A stretch of DNA of 64,000 nucleotides from Oceanicaulis alexandrii DSM 11625 (GTDB lineage Bacteria > Pseudomonadota > Alphaproteobacteria > Caulobacterales > Maricaulaceae), in NCBI RefSeq assembly GCF_000420265.1, contig NZ_ATUP01000001.1, positions 248,001 through 312,000 on the forward strand, given 5' to 3'. Under the pieces are notes generated by a model, which made no database searches, was not told the origin of the DNA, and saw only the letters and a program-made list of their open reading frames with translations. Both the position numbers and the translations under genes were made by a program. How positions within the stretch are numbered: position 1 is the stretch's first letter; each line of letters starts with the position of its first letter. Positions 35,999-44,603 of the stretch are shown here, piece after piece.

Positions 35999-36684
35999 GC
36001 CGCGCTGTCTCCATGCTCTGCAAAGGCGTCGAGCGCCGCATTGAGGTGTTCAAATTCATCATGGATGGAATGAGCGCCGCCCTCGGCGATCTCGTCATGG
36101 GTGTGAAAGCCCCAGGAGACGCCCAGCGCATGGGTTTTCGCCGCGCGCGCCATCAGCATGTCCCAGCTGGTGTCGCCGATCATCACGGTGCGCGACGCGT
36201 CGACTCCGGTTTCCTTCATCGCGTCCAGCACCATGCGCGGATTGGGCTTGCCCGCCCCGCCATCCACGGTCTGAAGCGTCTGGAAATGCTTGTGAAGGCC
36301 ATGATGCTCAAACACGATATCCAGCCCGCGCCGCGCCTTGCCCGTGGCGACGCCCAGCAGCCAACCTTCATCGGCCAGGCGTTCCACGGTTTCGCGAGCG
36401 CCCTCATAGAGCGGTTCTGAGAAGCCGTCCTGGGCGCGCATCTCCACAAAGGCCTGCTTGTAGAAATTGGCGAGTTCGGGAATGCGTTCGGCGGGATAGT
36501 CGGCCGGCGCCAGACGCAGCACGGCTTCGGTCAGCTCCAGCCCCACGATCATACGCACCTTGTCATAGGGGATCTCGCCCAGCCCGGCACGGTCAAAGGC
36601 GCGGGTCATGGCGCGGTGGATCACCTCGCGGCTGTCGACCAGCGTGCCGTCCACGTCAAAGACGGCGAGCTTGAGCTCGTTCAT
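35995..36684 (-). CDS. HAD-IA family phosphatase (phosphoglycolate phosphatase-like)
   Basis: Haloacid-dehalogenase superfamily hydrolase of 229 residues. The nucleophile motif is FDVDGTLVDS (motif I), a Lys in GVATGKARRGL is motif III and GDTSWDMLMARAAK is motif IV. A cap between motifs I and II fits the phosphoglycolate/beta-phosphoglucomutase subgroup, but the substrate is not predictable. It overlaps both neighbours by 4 bases in an rluC-HAD-ATP12 run. Confidence 0.88.
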   Translation of the reverse strand: MNELKLAVFDVDGTLVDSREVIHRAMTRAFDRAGLGEIPYDKVRMIVGLELTEAVLRLAPADYPAERIPELANFYKQAFVEMRAQDGFSEPLYEGARETVERLADEGWLLGVATGKARRGLDIVFEHHGLHKHFQTLQTVDGGAGKPNPRMVLDAMKETGVDASRTVMIGDTSWDMLMARAAKTHALGVSWGFHTHDEIAEGGAHSIHDEFEHLNAALDAFAEHGDSAA

Positions 36685-37658
36685 GTGAGCGCCTCTTCAA
36701 CCAGCATCAGATTGTCGTCGGGGTTAAAGCCCAGCGCGTCAAAACTGTCGGCCATATGGCGCGGCAAATCCGCTTCCAGCACCAGAGGCGGCTGACCGTC
36801 GCGCGGAATCTCGATCTTGCGCGCATGCAGGTGCAGCTTGCGCGACAGGCCTTCAGGGTCGGGATAATCGCACGGGTATTTGCCATCGCCATAGATGGAA
36901 TGCCCCAGGGCCTGCATGTGCACGCGCAGCTGGTGCGTGCGTCCGGTTTCGGGCCGCAGCACGACCCAGCTCACGCGTTGGCCGGCATTATCGGCCACAG
37001 CATAACGGGTCAGCGCATGCTGGGCGCCCTCTTCGCCATGGTGGGCGCCGACCATCAGCTCACGATCGCCTTCGGTGGACTTCTTGATGAAGCCCTTGAT
37101 CTCGCCGGCGCGCGGGGTGGGCACGCCCAGACAGACCGCCCAATAGGTCTTTTTCACATCGCGGGTCTGAAACAGGCGCGCCAGCGATTTGGCGCTTTGC
37201 GCGGTCTTGGCGACAACCATCACGCCGGAGGTGTCTTTATCGAGCCGGTGGACCAGACGCGGTTTCTGATCGCCCTTGCCGAACGCCTGCAGCAGATGAT
37301 CGAGATGCATCTTGATCTTGGAGCCGCCCTGCGCCGCCAGCCCCGGCGGCTTGTTCAGCGCGATCAGATGCTTGTCCTGATAGATCACCAGAGAACGGGC
37401 ATAGGCGGCGTCATCGCGATTGATCGCGGGCGCTTCGCTCTGCTCGCCGGGTTCCGGCATGGGCGGAATGCGCACGGACTGGCCCGCGCTCAGGCGCTGA
37501 CTGCCCTTGGCCCGGCCGCCCTCGACGCGGATCTGGCCCTTGCGCAGCAATTTCTCGATCATGCCATGGCTGACATGGGGGAAATGTTTCTTGAACCAGC
37601 GATCGAGACGCATCTCGTCTTCGTCGGCGGTCACGTCTTTGGTCTGAACTCCGCTCAT
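36681..37658 (-). CDS. rluC: 23S rRNA pseudouridine synthase, RluC type
   Basis: Makes pseudouridines in 23S rRNA. The 325-residue protein has an N-terminal S4 RNA-binding domain (MRLDRWFKKHFPHVSHGMIEKLLRKGQIRVEGGRAKG) and a catalytic domain with the active-site Asp in RLVHRLDKDTSGVMVVAKT. RPETGRTHQLRVHM is also conserved. The start MSGVQTKDV at 37658 overlaps the crcB stop. RluC or RluD-like specificity is not certain. Confidence 0.9.
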   Translation of the reverse strand: MSGVQTKDVTADEDEMRLDRWFKKHFPHVSHGMIEKLLRKGQIRVEGGRAKGSQRLSAGQSVRIPPMPEPGEQSEAPAINRDDAAYARSLVIYQDKHLIALNKPPGLAAQGGSKIKMHLDHLLQAFGKGDQKPRLVHRLDKDTSGVMVVAKTAQSAKSLARLFQTRDVKKTYWAVCLGVPTPRAGEIKGFIKKSTEGDRELMVGAHHGEEGAQHALTRYAVADNAGQRVSWVVLRPETGRTHQLRVHMQALGHSIYGDGKYPCDYPDPEGLSRKLHLHARKIEIPRDGQPPLVLEADLPRHMADSFDALGFNPDDNLMLVEEALT

Positions 37659-38041
37659 GCGGCAAATACCTTTCGCGCCAGGATGAGCCCGGCGAACACA
37701 GCGACCATCGAGGCCATCAGCGTTCCGCCCGCATACATCGCGGCCATTACATAAGTCTTGCGCTCCACCATCACCATGACGTCGAGGGAGAAGGCGCTCA
37801 TCGTCGTGAACGCACCCAGGAACCCCACGCCCAGCGCATAGCGCAGCTCGGTAGCGTCCGGCCGCCCGGCCAGCGCCAGCCAGCCCACCAGGCCGCCCAG
37901 GAGGAAACAGCCCAGCACATTCACCGTGAAGGTGCCGTACGGCCATTCCGGCCCGATCAGGCGCATTCCCGCCTGATTGACGACATGCCGCGACACCGCG
38001 CCCAACGCGCCGCCCAGCGCTATGAGAAGCACATGTTGCAT
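37655..38041 (-). CDS. crcB: Fluoride exporter CrcB/Fluc
   Basis: Small inner-membrane fluoride channel of 128 residues with four hydrophobic segments. The marks GTFTVNVLGCFLLGGLVGW and GFLGAFTTMSAFSLD are diagnostic. Two copies dimerise to make the pore. No fluoride riboswitch is recognisable in the 78 nt before it. Overlaps rluC by 4 bases. Confidence 0.92.
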   Translation of the reverse strand: MQHVLLIALGGALGAVSRHVVNQAGMRLIGPEWPYGTFTVNVLGCFLLGGLVGWLALAGRPDATELRYALGVGFLGAFTTMSAFSLDVMVMVERKTYVMAAMYAGGTLMASMVAVFAGLILARKVFAA

Positions 38042-38119
38042 GGGCGAGAGGGTTAGGCGTGTGAGCGCGCTGGCGCAAGAGGATCAGGCGGTGGGGAATG
38101 AATTATGAGACGGCAGCGC

Positions 38120-39436
38120 CTAATCCCCGCGTTTCGCGCGGTCGGCGCGCACAGCGCGAAACCGCTCTAGCCGCTCCAGCAGCGCGGCTTCGCGGCCCTG
38201 GGGTTTGGGCTCGTAGAAGGTGGGGGGCTTGCCCATTTCGGTCGGGAAATAGTTCTGGCCCGAGACGCCGCCTTCCACATCGTGGTCGTACTCATACCCT
38301 TGGCCATAGCCCACCTCTTTCATGAGCTTGGTGGGGGCGTTGAGGATATGGGCGGGCGGCATCAGGGAGCCGGTGCCCTTGGCGGTGCGCAGGGCGGCTT
38401 TCCAGGCGGAATAGACCGCGTTTGATTTGGGCGCGCAGGCGATGTGAACGACCGCCTGGGCCAGCGCCAGATCGCCTTCGGGACTGCCGAGGAATTCATA
38501 GACATCCTTGGCCGCCAGCGCGGCATGTACGGCGCCGGGATCAGCGAGGCCAATCTCCTCATTCGCCATGCGCACAATGCGCCGCGCCAGATAGAGCGGG
38601 TCCTCGCCGGCGCTGAGCATCCGCGCCAGCCAGTAGAGCGCCGCATCCGGGTCCGAGCCGCGCACGGATTTGTGGAGCGCCGAGATAAGGTTGTAATGCT
38701 CCTCGCGGTCCTTGTCGTAGACCGGGGCGCGCTTTTGCAGCACCGAGGACAGGTCCTTGAGATCGAGCGGCGCCTCGGGTTTCAGCGCGATCAGTTCTTC
38801 CGCCAGATTGAGCATGTAGCGTCCGTCGCCATCAGCCATGGCGATCAGGCCTTCACGCGCGTCTTCGGTGAGGGGCAATGTCGTCCCCTCCTCGGCCTCG
38901 GCGCGCCTGAGCAGTTTTTCCAGCGCCTCGGCGTCGAGGCGTTTGAGCACCATCACCTGACAGCGCGACAGCAAAGCGGCGTTCAGCTCGAAACTGGGAT
39001 TCTCGGTGGTGGCGCCGACAAGGGTGATGATCCCTTCCTCGGCGACCGGCAGGAAGCCGTCCTGCTGGGCGCGGTTGAAGCGGTGTATCTCGTCCACGAA
39101 CAACAGCGTGCCCCATCCCGCCTGACGCCGGGCGCGGGCGCGTTCAAAGGCTTTCTTGAGATCGGCGACGCCGGAGAACACCGCCGAGATGGCGTCAAAT
39201 TCCAGCCCCGCCCGCTCGGCCAGCAGGCGCGCAATGGTGGTCTTGCCAACGCCGGGCGGCCCCCACAGGATCAGCGATGACAAGCGCCCCTGCGCCAGCA
39301 TGCGGCCCAAAGGACCGTCGGGGCCCAGCACATGGTCCTGGCCGACCACGTCTTCGAGCGTTTGCGGGCGCAGTCGGTCGGCCAACGGACGCGGCGCCTC
39401 GGTTTCAAGTCCGGCGGAAGAAAACAGATCACTCAT
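38120..39436 (-). CDS. rarA: Replication-associated recombination protein A (AAA ATPase)
   Basis: RarA/MgsA is an AAA+ ATPase related to clamp loaders that acts at stalled forks. The 438 residues include Walker A (GPPGVGKTTIARLL), Walker B (LFVDEIHRFNRAQQD), sensor 1 (GATTENPSFELNAALLSRC) and the C-terminal tetramer region. ATG 39436 matches the family start MSDLFSS. It is the first of a run of minus-strand genes including crcB, rluC and ATP12. Confidence 0.94.
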   Translation of the reverse strand: MSDLFSSAGLETEAPRPLADRLRPQTLEDVVGQDHVLGPDGPLGRMLAQGRLSSLILWGPPGVGKTTIARLLAERAGLEFDAISAVFSGVADLKKAFERARARRQAGWGTLLFVDEIHRFNRAQQDGFLPVAEEGIITLVGATTENPSFELNAALLSRCQVMVLKRLDAEALEKLLRRAEAEEGTTLPLTEDAREGLIAMADGDGRYMLNLAEELIALKPEAPLDLKDLSSVLQKRAPVYDKDREEHYNLISALHKSVRGSDPDAALYWLARMLSAGEDPLYLARRIVRMANEEIGLADPGAVHAALAAKDVYEFLGSPEGDLALAQAVVHIACAPKSNAVYSAWKAALRTAKGTGSLMPPAHILNAPTKLMKEVGYGQGYEYDHDVEGGVSGQNYFPTEMGKPPTFYEPKPQGREAALLERLERFRAVRADRAKRGD

Positions 39437-39499
39437 GGCGCGGACTATGGGCTAAGCTGGGGATTGTTCGCAAATGTTCTAGCCAGTGGAGCACGCGTC

Positions 39500-39916
39500 A
39501 TGCCCCAAGCGCCCGCCCGCCACTCGGTCGCGCCCTATCTGTCCGTCCGCAACGGCCTTGAGGCGATCAGGTTTTACGAGACCGCCTTCGGCGCCGAAGA
39601 AGCCGAACGCTATGAGTTCGAAGGCAAGCTTGGCCATGCCGCCCTGCGCATCAATGGCGGGGTCATCTTCATGGCGGACGAATTTCCCGAACACGAGGCG
39701 ATGACCGGCAATGTGGCGCCGCCGACGCTGGAGGGCCGCACCACCTTCACCATCAGCCTGCAGGTGGATGATGCGGACGCCTGGCACTTACGCGCCGTTG
39801 AGGCCGGATGCATCTCCATCCGGGACGTCACCGATGAATTCTTCGGCCGTCACGGCAAGGTGCGCGACCCGTATGGCCATGTCTGGTCGCTGGTGACGCT
39901 GAAGTCGGCGGACTAG
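39500..39916 (+). CDS. VOC-superfamily protein (PhnB-like)
   Basis: A 138-residue glyoxalase-fold protein of the PhnB-like group, with VAPYLSVRNGLEAIRFYETAFGAEE and the end segment KVRDPYGHVWSLVT. The start ATG 39500 is 9 nt after GTGGAG; a longer reading frame upstream lacks support because it lies in the rarA promoter region. Substrate unknown. It converges on the small membrane-protein gene. Confidence 0.85.
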   Translation: MPQAPARHSVAPYLSVRNGLEAIRFYETAFGAEEAERYEFEGKLGHAALRINGGVIFMADEFPEHEAMTGNVAPPTLEGRTTFTISLQVDDADAWHLRAVEAGCISIRDVTDEFFGRHGKVRDPYGHVWSLVTLKSAD

Positions 39917-39922
39917 AGCGCC

Positions 39923-40126
39923 TTAAGCGTCCGGGCCCACATTATAGTGATTGCCCACCAGCATGATGGTCAGCAAGCCGCCGGCGATAATGCTGGCGAA
40001 GCCGAACCAGGGCTCCCAGTTCAGGGCGTAGGCCAGAGCCAGAACCACGAAGCCCGCCAGAACCGGCAAGGCCCAGAGCGCGAGGGTCAGCTTGGAGATG
40101 GGACGGGGCGTCGGGGCGTCGGACAT
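39923..40126 (-). CDS. Small two-helix membrane protein, function unknown
   Basis: 67 residues, MSDAPTPRPISKLTLALW then two hydrophobic stretches (about 15-35 and 42-60) and the end VGNHYNVGPDA. Not recognised. GGAAAG lies 8 nt before the start. A longer in-frame reading frame exists upstream but looks non-coding. Confidence 0.7.
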   Translation of the reverse strand: MSDAPTPRPISKLTLALWALPVLAGFVVLALAYALNWEPWFGFASIIAGGLLTIMLVGNHYNVGPDA

Positions 40127-40232
40127 GGGGCGGTCTTTCCAGCAAGACTGCGTCAAACCGCAGTCAAAGGTTCTCTTTTGGGCGTTAGGGCTGTATATGG
40201 CCCGGCTTGCTTGAACAAGAAACCCTGATCCC

Positions 40233-40607
40233 ATGGCCGATCTACATCTGGAAATCTCGAAGGACTTCACCTTCGACGCTGCGCACCATTTCGAGCACAA
40301 GGACGCCAGCCATCCGTTTTCACGGATGCATGGGCATTCCTTTGCCGGAACCGTGACGCTGACCGGACCTCGTGCGGCCGAAAGCGGCATGGTGCGCGAT
40401 TTCTGGGAGATCGACGCCGAGATCAACAAGATCCGCGATCAGCTCGACCACCGCCTTCTCAATGATGTGGAAGGCCTCGAACACCCCTCGCTCGAAGCCA
40501 TCGCCTTCTGGGTGTTCGAACGCCTTGAGAAGACCCTGCCCGGTCTGACCGCCGTCGAGATTCGCCGTCCCAGCTGTGGCGAAAAGGCTGTGGTGCGTCG
40601 GGGTTAG
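40233..40607 (+). CDS. 6-pyruvoyl-tetrahydropterin-synthase-family protein (QueD/PTPS-like) lacking the catalytic Cys
   Basis: T-fold enzyme of 124 residues, similar to 6-carboxytetrahydropterin synthase (QueD) and PTPS. Zinc-ligand histidines are in DAAHHF and RMHGHSF, and the catalytic Asp-His-type motif is LDHRLL. The Cys expected four residues before HGH (HKCGRLHGH in QueD) reads HPFSRMHGH, so it is Phe here. A late CGEK motif has Cys in a different place. The enzyme may therefore catalyse a different pterin reaction, or none. It lies opposite a pteridine-reductase-like SDR and near folB, which suggests pterin chemistry. Confidence 0.83.
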   Translation: MADLHLEISKDFTFDAAHHFEHKDASHPFSRMHGHSFAGTVTLTGPRAAESGMVRDFWEIDAEINKIRDQLDHRLLNDVEGLEHPSLEAIAFWVFERLEKTLPGLTAVEIRRPSCGEKAVVRRG

Positions 40608-40627
40608 GACCTGCCCCCCGTAATGCG

Positions 40628-40706
40628 CATCGAACCCAGAGGGTTCGCTAGGCCAAAGGCCGCCCGCAGCGAAGCGAGGATCGTCACGCCTTAAGGGCGT
40701 GACCCC
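40628..40706. other. Three small hairpins between convergent genes
   Basis: CGAACCC/GGGTTCG (40631-40647), GGCC/GGCC (40651-40661) and GTCACGCC/GGCGTGAC (40683-40703) follow each other. None has a good T-run, so these are likely 3' UTR structures or weak terminators for the PTPS-like gene and the SDR gene. Confidence 0.45.
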
Positions 40707-40708
40707 AA

Positions 40709-41476
40709 TCAAAGCGCCTCGAACACGTCCCGACTGAGCCTTGGGTCAAAATGCTGACCGCCATCCACGCACAGAGTCTGCCCCGAGACGGAGGGCGTGT
40801 TCACGAAAAAGCGCAGCGCCGCGACCAGATCCTCCGGCGTCGAGCCCTTCTTGAGCGGCGTGTCGTCATGGACCCGCTCGAACTCGGCTTCGGAATGATG
40901 CGCGCTCGGCAGCGTCAGCCCCGGCGCGATGGCGTTCACCCGCACTTTGGGCGACAGCGACTTCGCCAGCATCTCCGTCATGGTTTTCAGCGCGGCTTTT
41001 GAGAGCGTGTAAGAAAAATAATCCGCGTTGAGATTAAAGAGCTTGTAATCGAGCACATTGACCACGCAGGCCCGCTCCAGCCCCTGCCCGGCTAGCGCCT
41101 TGGTCAAAAGCGCCGGAGACAAGGTGTTCGCGGTCATGTGCCGATGAAAACTGTCTGCGCCCAGATCTTCGAGCTGGTCTTGTTCAAACACCGACGCGGA
41201 ATTGACCAGCACGCCCACCGGCCCCAGCGCTTCATTGGCGCGGGCGATCAGCCCCGCCGCCTCTTCAGGCTGTGAGAGGTCCGCACCCAGAGCAATCGCC
41301 TTCACGCCGCTCTCTGACAACTCGGCCGCCAGCGCTTCTGCCTCGTCTGACGAGCTGTTGTAATGGATGATCACATCATGACCGTCCGCCGCCAGCGCCT
41401 CGATGAAAGCGCGGCCCAGACGCTTGGCGCCGCCTGTGACCAGGGCGGCGGGTTTGTCGCAGGTGTAATCGCTCAT
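40709..41476 (-). CDS. SDR oxidoreductase, pteridine-reductase-like (FolM type)
   Basis: Short-chain dehydrogenase of 255 residues. It has the cofactor motif TGGAKRLGRAFIEAL (TGxxxRxG), the catalytic YxxxK in YFSYTLSKAAL and NSASVF as the second motif. The GGAKRLG opening and position near folB suggest a dihydropteridine/dihydromonapterin reductase like FolM or PTR1, but this is inferred from resemblance and location. It is divergent from folB (96 nt). Confidence 0.85.
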   Translation of the reverse strand: MSDYTCDKPAALVTGGAKRLGRAFIEALAADGHDVIIHYNSSSDEAEALAAELSESGVKAIALGADLSQPEEAAGLIARANEALGPVGVLVNSASVFEQDQLEDLGADSFHRHMTANTLSPALLTKALAGQGLERACVVNVLDYKLFNLNADYFSYTLSKAALKTMTEMLAKSLSPKVRVNAIAPGLTLPSAHHSEAEFERVHDDTPLKKGSTPEDLVAALRFFVNTPSVSGQTLCVDGGQHFDPRLSRDVFEAL

Positions 41477-41572
41477 GATAATCCTATCTGCACTCTGTCA
41501 GCCCTCAGCGGTTTGGCGCGCCGGCAATCCGGCTTATACCGCTGTCAGAGAGATGGATGTAGAGGCCGCCTT

Positions 41573-41986
41573 ATGAAACTCGACGCTCTGGCTGCACAAA
41601 ACGCCGCGAACCCTCGCCCCGATTATGCGGGCGAACGGGTGAGCGTGCGCGTCAACCGCCTGCGCCTTGAGGCGGAAGTGGGCGTGTATGATTCAGAGCG
41701 CGGCCGCAAACAGCCCCTGGAAATCAGTCTGGAAGCGGAAGTCGCGCCCGAGGCCACCCACCCCCACGGCGCTTTGGGCGACGCAGTCAATTACGCCGCC
41801 ATGGCCGAAACCGTGCGCCAGATCGTCGGCGCCGCCCATCATGATCTGCTGGAAGATCTGGCCCAAATCATCGCCGACACCCTGTTCGCCGATCCGCGCG
41901 TCAAACGCCTTGATCTGACGCTCGACAAGCTGACGGCGCTGGAGGATGCGCAGAGCGTGGGCGTCAGCCTCAGTCGCTGGCGCTGA
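41573..41986 (+). CDS. folB: Dihydroneopterin aldolase
   Basis: Converts dihydroneopterin to 6-hydroxymethyl-dihydropterin in folate synthesis. The 137 residues include VRVNRLRLEAEVGVYDSERGRKQPLEISLE, DAVNYAAMAETV and LLEDLAQIIADTLF, typical of FolB. The ATG 41573 is preceded by AGAGG, and the reading frame is open much farther upstream, which is not used. It precedes uvrC by 31 nt on the same strand. Confidence 0.88.
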   Translation: MKLDALAAQNAANPRPDYAGERVSVRVNRLRLEAEVGVYDSERGRKQPLEISLEAEVAPEATHPHGALGDAVNYAAMAETVRQIVGAAHHDLLEDLAQIIADTLFADPRVKRLDLTLDKLTALEDAQSVGVSLSRWR

Positions 41987-42017
41987 CGACTCAGTCCTTC
42001 GCGCCTATCTTAGGCCC

Positions 42018-43928
42018 ATGGTCAAAGCCAATCGCCCCGACGCTCCGCCGCTAGACAAGACTTCTGACGCTGGCCCCAAGCCGGCGCCGAAGGAGTATCG
42101 CACCGGTCCGGAGATCATCGCCGACTATGTGAAGAACCTGTCCCAGGGACCGGGCGTCTACCGCATGTATGGCGCGGACGGCGAAGTCCTTTATGTGGGC
42201 AAGGCGAAAAAGCTCAAGAACCGGGTTTCGAGCTACGCCAAGTCCGGCGGCCACACCAATCGCATCGCCCTGATGATCTCGCTGACGCGATCCATGGAGT
42301 TCGTGCTCACGCGCACCGAGACCGAAGCGCTGCTGCTGGAAGCGAACCTGATCAAGCGCCTGAAGCCGCGCTTCAACATCCTGCTGCGCGACGACAAGAG
42401 CTTTCCCTACATCCTGATCCGGCGCGAGCATGAGAGCCCGCAGCTGGTCAAGCATCGCGGAGCCCGCAAGGCCAAAGGCGATTATTTCGGCCCCTTCGCC
42501 AGCGCCGGCGCGGTCAACAACACGCTGAACACGCTGCAAAAGGCGTTCGGAATCAGGACCTGCACCGACAGCACATATGAGGCTCGCACGCGTCCCTGCA
42601 TGCTCTACCAGATCAAGCGGTGCGCCGGGCCGTGCGTCGACCTGGTCAGCCCGGCTGACTATGACGAGCTGGTGCGCGAAGCGAAGGATTTCCTGTCAGG
42701 ACGCTCCAACGCCCTGCGTCAGCGGCTGCAGGACGAGATGACCGAGGCGTCAGAGACGCTCGATTTCGAGACCGCCGCCAAGCTGCGCGACCGTATCCGC
42801 GCCATCGCCGCCGTCACAAGCCAGCAAGACGTCAATCCCGATGGCGTTGAAGAGGCGGACGTGATCGCCCTGCATCAGGAGGGCGGGAAGACCTGCGTAC
42901 AGATCTTCTTCTTCCGCGCCGGTCAGAACTGGGGCAATCGCTCTCTGTATCCAAAGCACGAAGCCGATGCCTCCACCGATGAAATCCTCGCCGCCTTCAT
43001 CGCCCAGTTCTATGACGACAAACCCGCCCCGCGTCTGATCCTGACCGGAGAAGACCCGCAGCAATCCGAGCTGCTGGCTGAAGCGCTGAGCTTGCGCGCC
43101 GGGCATTCCGTGGAGATCAAGACGCCGCTCCGCGGCTCGAAAAAGGCGCTGGTCGAAGCGGCGGAGCGCAACGCCAAGGAGGCCCTTGGCCGGACGCTGG
43201 CGGAAAGCCAGTCCCAGGCGAAATTGCTGGACGGTGTGGCGAAGGTTTTCGAACTCGAAGAGCGCCCCGACCGGATCGAGGTTTATGACAACTCCCACAT
43301 TCAGGGCACGAACGCGCTCGGCGCCATGATCGTGGCAGGTCCGGACGGCTTTGATAAACAGAGCTATCGCCGGTTCAACATGAAGGGCGACGACGCGGCC
43401 ACCAATGATGACTTCGCCATGATGAAGGCGATGCTCCGGCGCCGTTTCATGAGGCTGCAGAAAGACCGAGAGGACGGCGCGCCGGTTCCCGACCTGATTC
43501 TGATCGATGGCGGCAAGGGTCAGCTCTCCTCGGTGATGGAGGTGATGGAAGAGCTGGGCGTGGACGATGTGGCGGTCGCCGCGGTCGCCAAAGGACCGGA
43601 CCGGGATGCAGGACGTGAAGTCTTCTACATGCCGGGCAAGCCGCCGATCCGCATGGCGATGAATGATCCGGTGCTCTATTACCTGCAGCGCATTCGTGAC
43701 GAGGCCCACCGCTTCGCCATTACCGGCCACCGGGCCAAACGCGCCAAGCAGATGCGCGAAAATCCGCTAGACGACATTGCGGGCGTCGGGGCCAACCGTA
43801 AAAGCGCATTGCTGAAGCATTTCGGCTCGGCGAAAGCAGTCTCTCGCGCCAACTTGGCGGATCTGGAAGCGGTGGACGGCGTCTCCAAGGCGCTGGCCCG
43901 CAAAATCTACGAGCATTTTCATGAATAG
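42018..43928 (+). CDS. uvrC: Excinuclease ABC subunit C
   Basis: Nuclease of nucleotide excision repair that cuts both sides of a lesion. The 636 residues have the GIY-YIG domain (GPGVYRMYGADGEVLYVGKAK), the UVR segment (FETAAKLRDRIRAI), the RNase-H-like domain (IEVYDNSHIQGTNALGAMIV, DLILIDGGKGQLS) and two helix-hairpin-helix motifs (IAGVGANRKSALLKHFG). ATG 42018 fits the usual start. Its end overlaps pgsA by 8 bases. Confidence 0.97.
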   Translation: MVKANRPDAPPLDKTSDAGPKPAPKEYRTGPEIIADYVKNLSQGPGVYRMYGADGEVLYVGKAKKLKNRVSSYAKSGGHTNRIALMISLTRSMEFVLTRTETEALLLEANLIKRLKPRFNILLRDDKSFPYILIRREHESPQLVKHRGARKAKGDYFGPFASAGAVNNTLNTLQKAFGIRTCTDSTYEARTRPCMLYQIKRCAGPCVDLVSPADYDELVREAKDFLSGRSNALRQRLQDEMTEASETLDFETAAKLRDRIRAIAAVTSQQDVNPDGVEEADVIALHQEGGKTCVQIFFFRAGQNWGNRSLYPKHEADASTDEILAAFIAQFYDDKPAPRLILTGEDPQQSELLAEALSLRAGHSVEIKTPLRGSKKALVEAAERNAKEALGRTLAESQSQAKLLDGVAKVFELEERPDRIEVYDNSHIQGTNALGAMIVAGPDGFDKQSYRRFNMKGDDAATNDDFAMMKAMLRRRFMRLQKDREDGAPVPDLILIDGGKGQLSSVMEVMEELGVDDVAVAAVAKGPDRDAGREVFYMPGKPPIRMAMNDPVLYYLQRIRDEAHRFAITGHRAKRAKQMRENPLDDIAGVGANRKSALLKHFGSAKAVSRANLADLEAVDGVSKALARKIYEHFHE

Positions 43929-44502
43929 CCTTCTGCGCCACTCGCCTAACGCCCTGACCCTGGCGCGGGCTCTCGCCGGGCCGCTCGGCGCCATCTTGCT
44001 GGTGCAAAGCTCTCAGGCCAGCGTGGAAAGTGAGGCTGTGCGTCTGGGGCTTTTCGCCGCTCTGATATTCATCATCGCTGCGCTGACAGACTGGCTCGAT
44101 GGCTGGCTGGCGCGCCTTCTGAACGCGGAAAGCGCGCTCGGCGCCTTGCTAGACCCGATCGCCGACAAATGCCTCGTGGGCGCTTATCTGATCGCCTATT
44201 GCGCGATCAGCGGTTTTGACGCCTATCTGGTTTTGCCCGTCCTGGTCATTGTGGGACGTGATGTCGCAGTTACGGTCCTGCGCTTTGTTCGCCCCTCTCC
44301 TGGCACACTGCACGTGACACTCATGGCGAAGACCAAGACTGCGCTGCAAATGCTTATAACTGCAGCCCCTTTTGTGTTGATCTCTATGGGCTTTCGCGAT
44401 GTGGCCGCCTGGTATCATTACTGGATCGGCGCGGTCTGGTTCCTGGCGCTGGTGACCGCCTGGTCAGCCTGGCCTTATTGTCGAGCCGCACTCAGACATT
44501 GA
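43921..44502 (+). CDS. pgsA: CDP-alcohol phosphatidyltransferase (phosphatidylglycerophosphate synthase type)
   Basis: Inner-membrane enzyme of 193 residues. The signature D-G-x2-A-R-x8-G-x3-D-x3-D is visible in DWLDGWLARLLNAESALGALL followed by DPIADK. Because it follows uvrC, as pgsA does in many proteobacteria, phosphatidylglycerophosphate synthesis is the likely role. Four to six hydrophobic segments are predicted. Translation is coupled to uvrC by the 8-base overlap. Confidence 0.9.
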   Translation: MNSLLRHSPNALTLARALAGPLGAILLVQSSQASVESEAVRLGLFAALIFIIAALTDWLDGWLARLLNAESALGALLDPIADKCLVGAYLIAYCAISGFDAYLVLPVLVIVGRDVAVTVLRFVRPSPGTLHVTLMAKTKTALQMLITAAPFVLISMGFRDVAAWYHYWIGAVWFLALVTAWSAWPYCRAALRH

Positions 44503-44603
44503 GCAGCGATCACCGCAGTGGTGAAGCGAGCTGTTAACCATCCCGGCACGAGTGTCACTGTGCGCTGAACGGGCGCGATTCACAGTCAGCTTTGCAGGGC
44601 CCC

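Noticed and set aside
37659-38078. N-terminal extension of RluC by about 140 codons
   Set aside because: The extension runs through the crcB gene in another frame and is low-complexity; the S4 domain starts right after ATG 37658.
37655-38120. Possible fluoride riboswitch before crcB
   Set aside because: The 78-nt gap does not show the conserved fluoride aptamer core.
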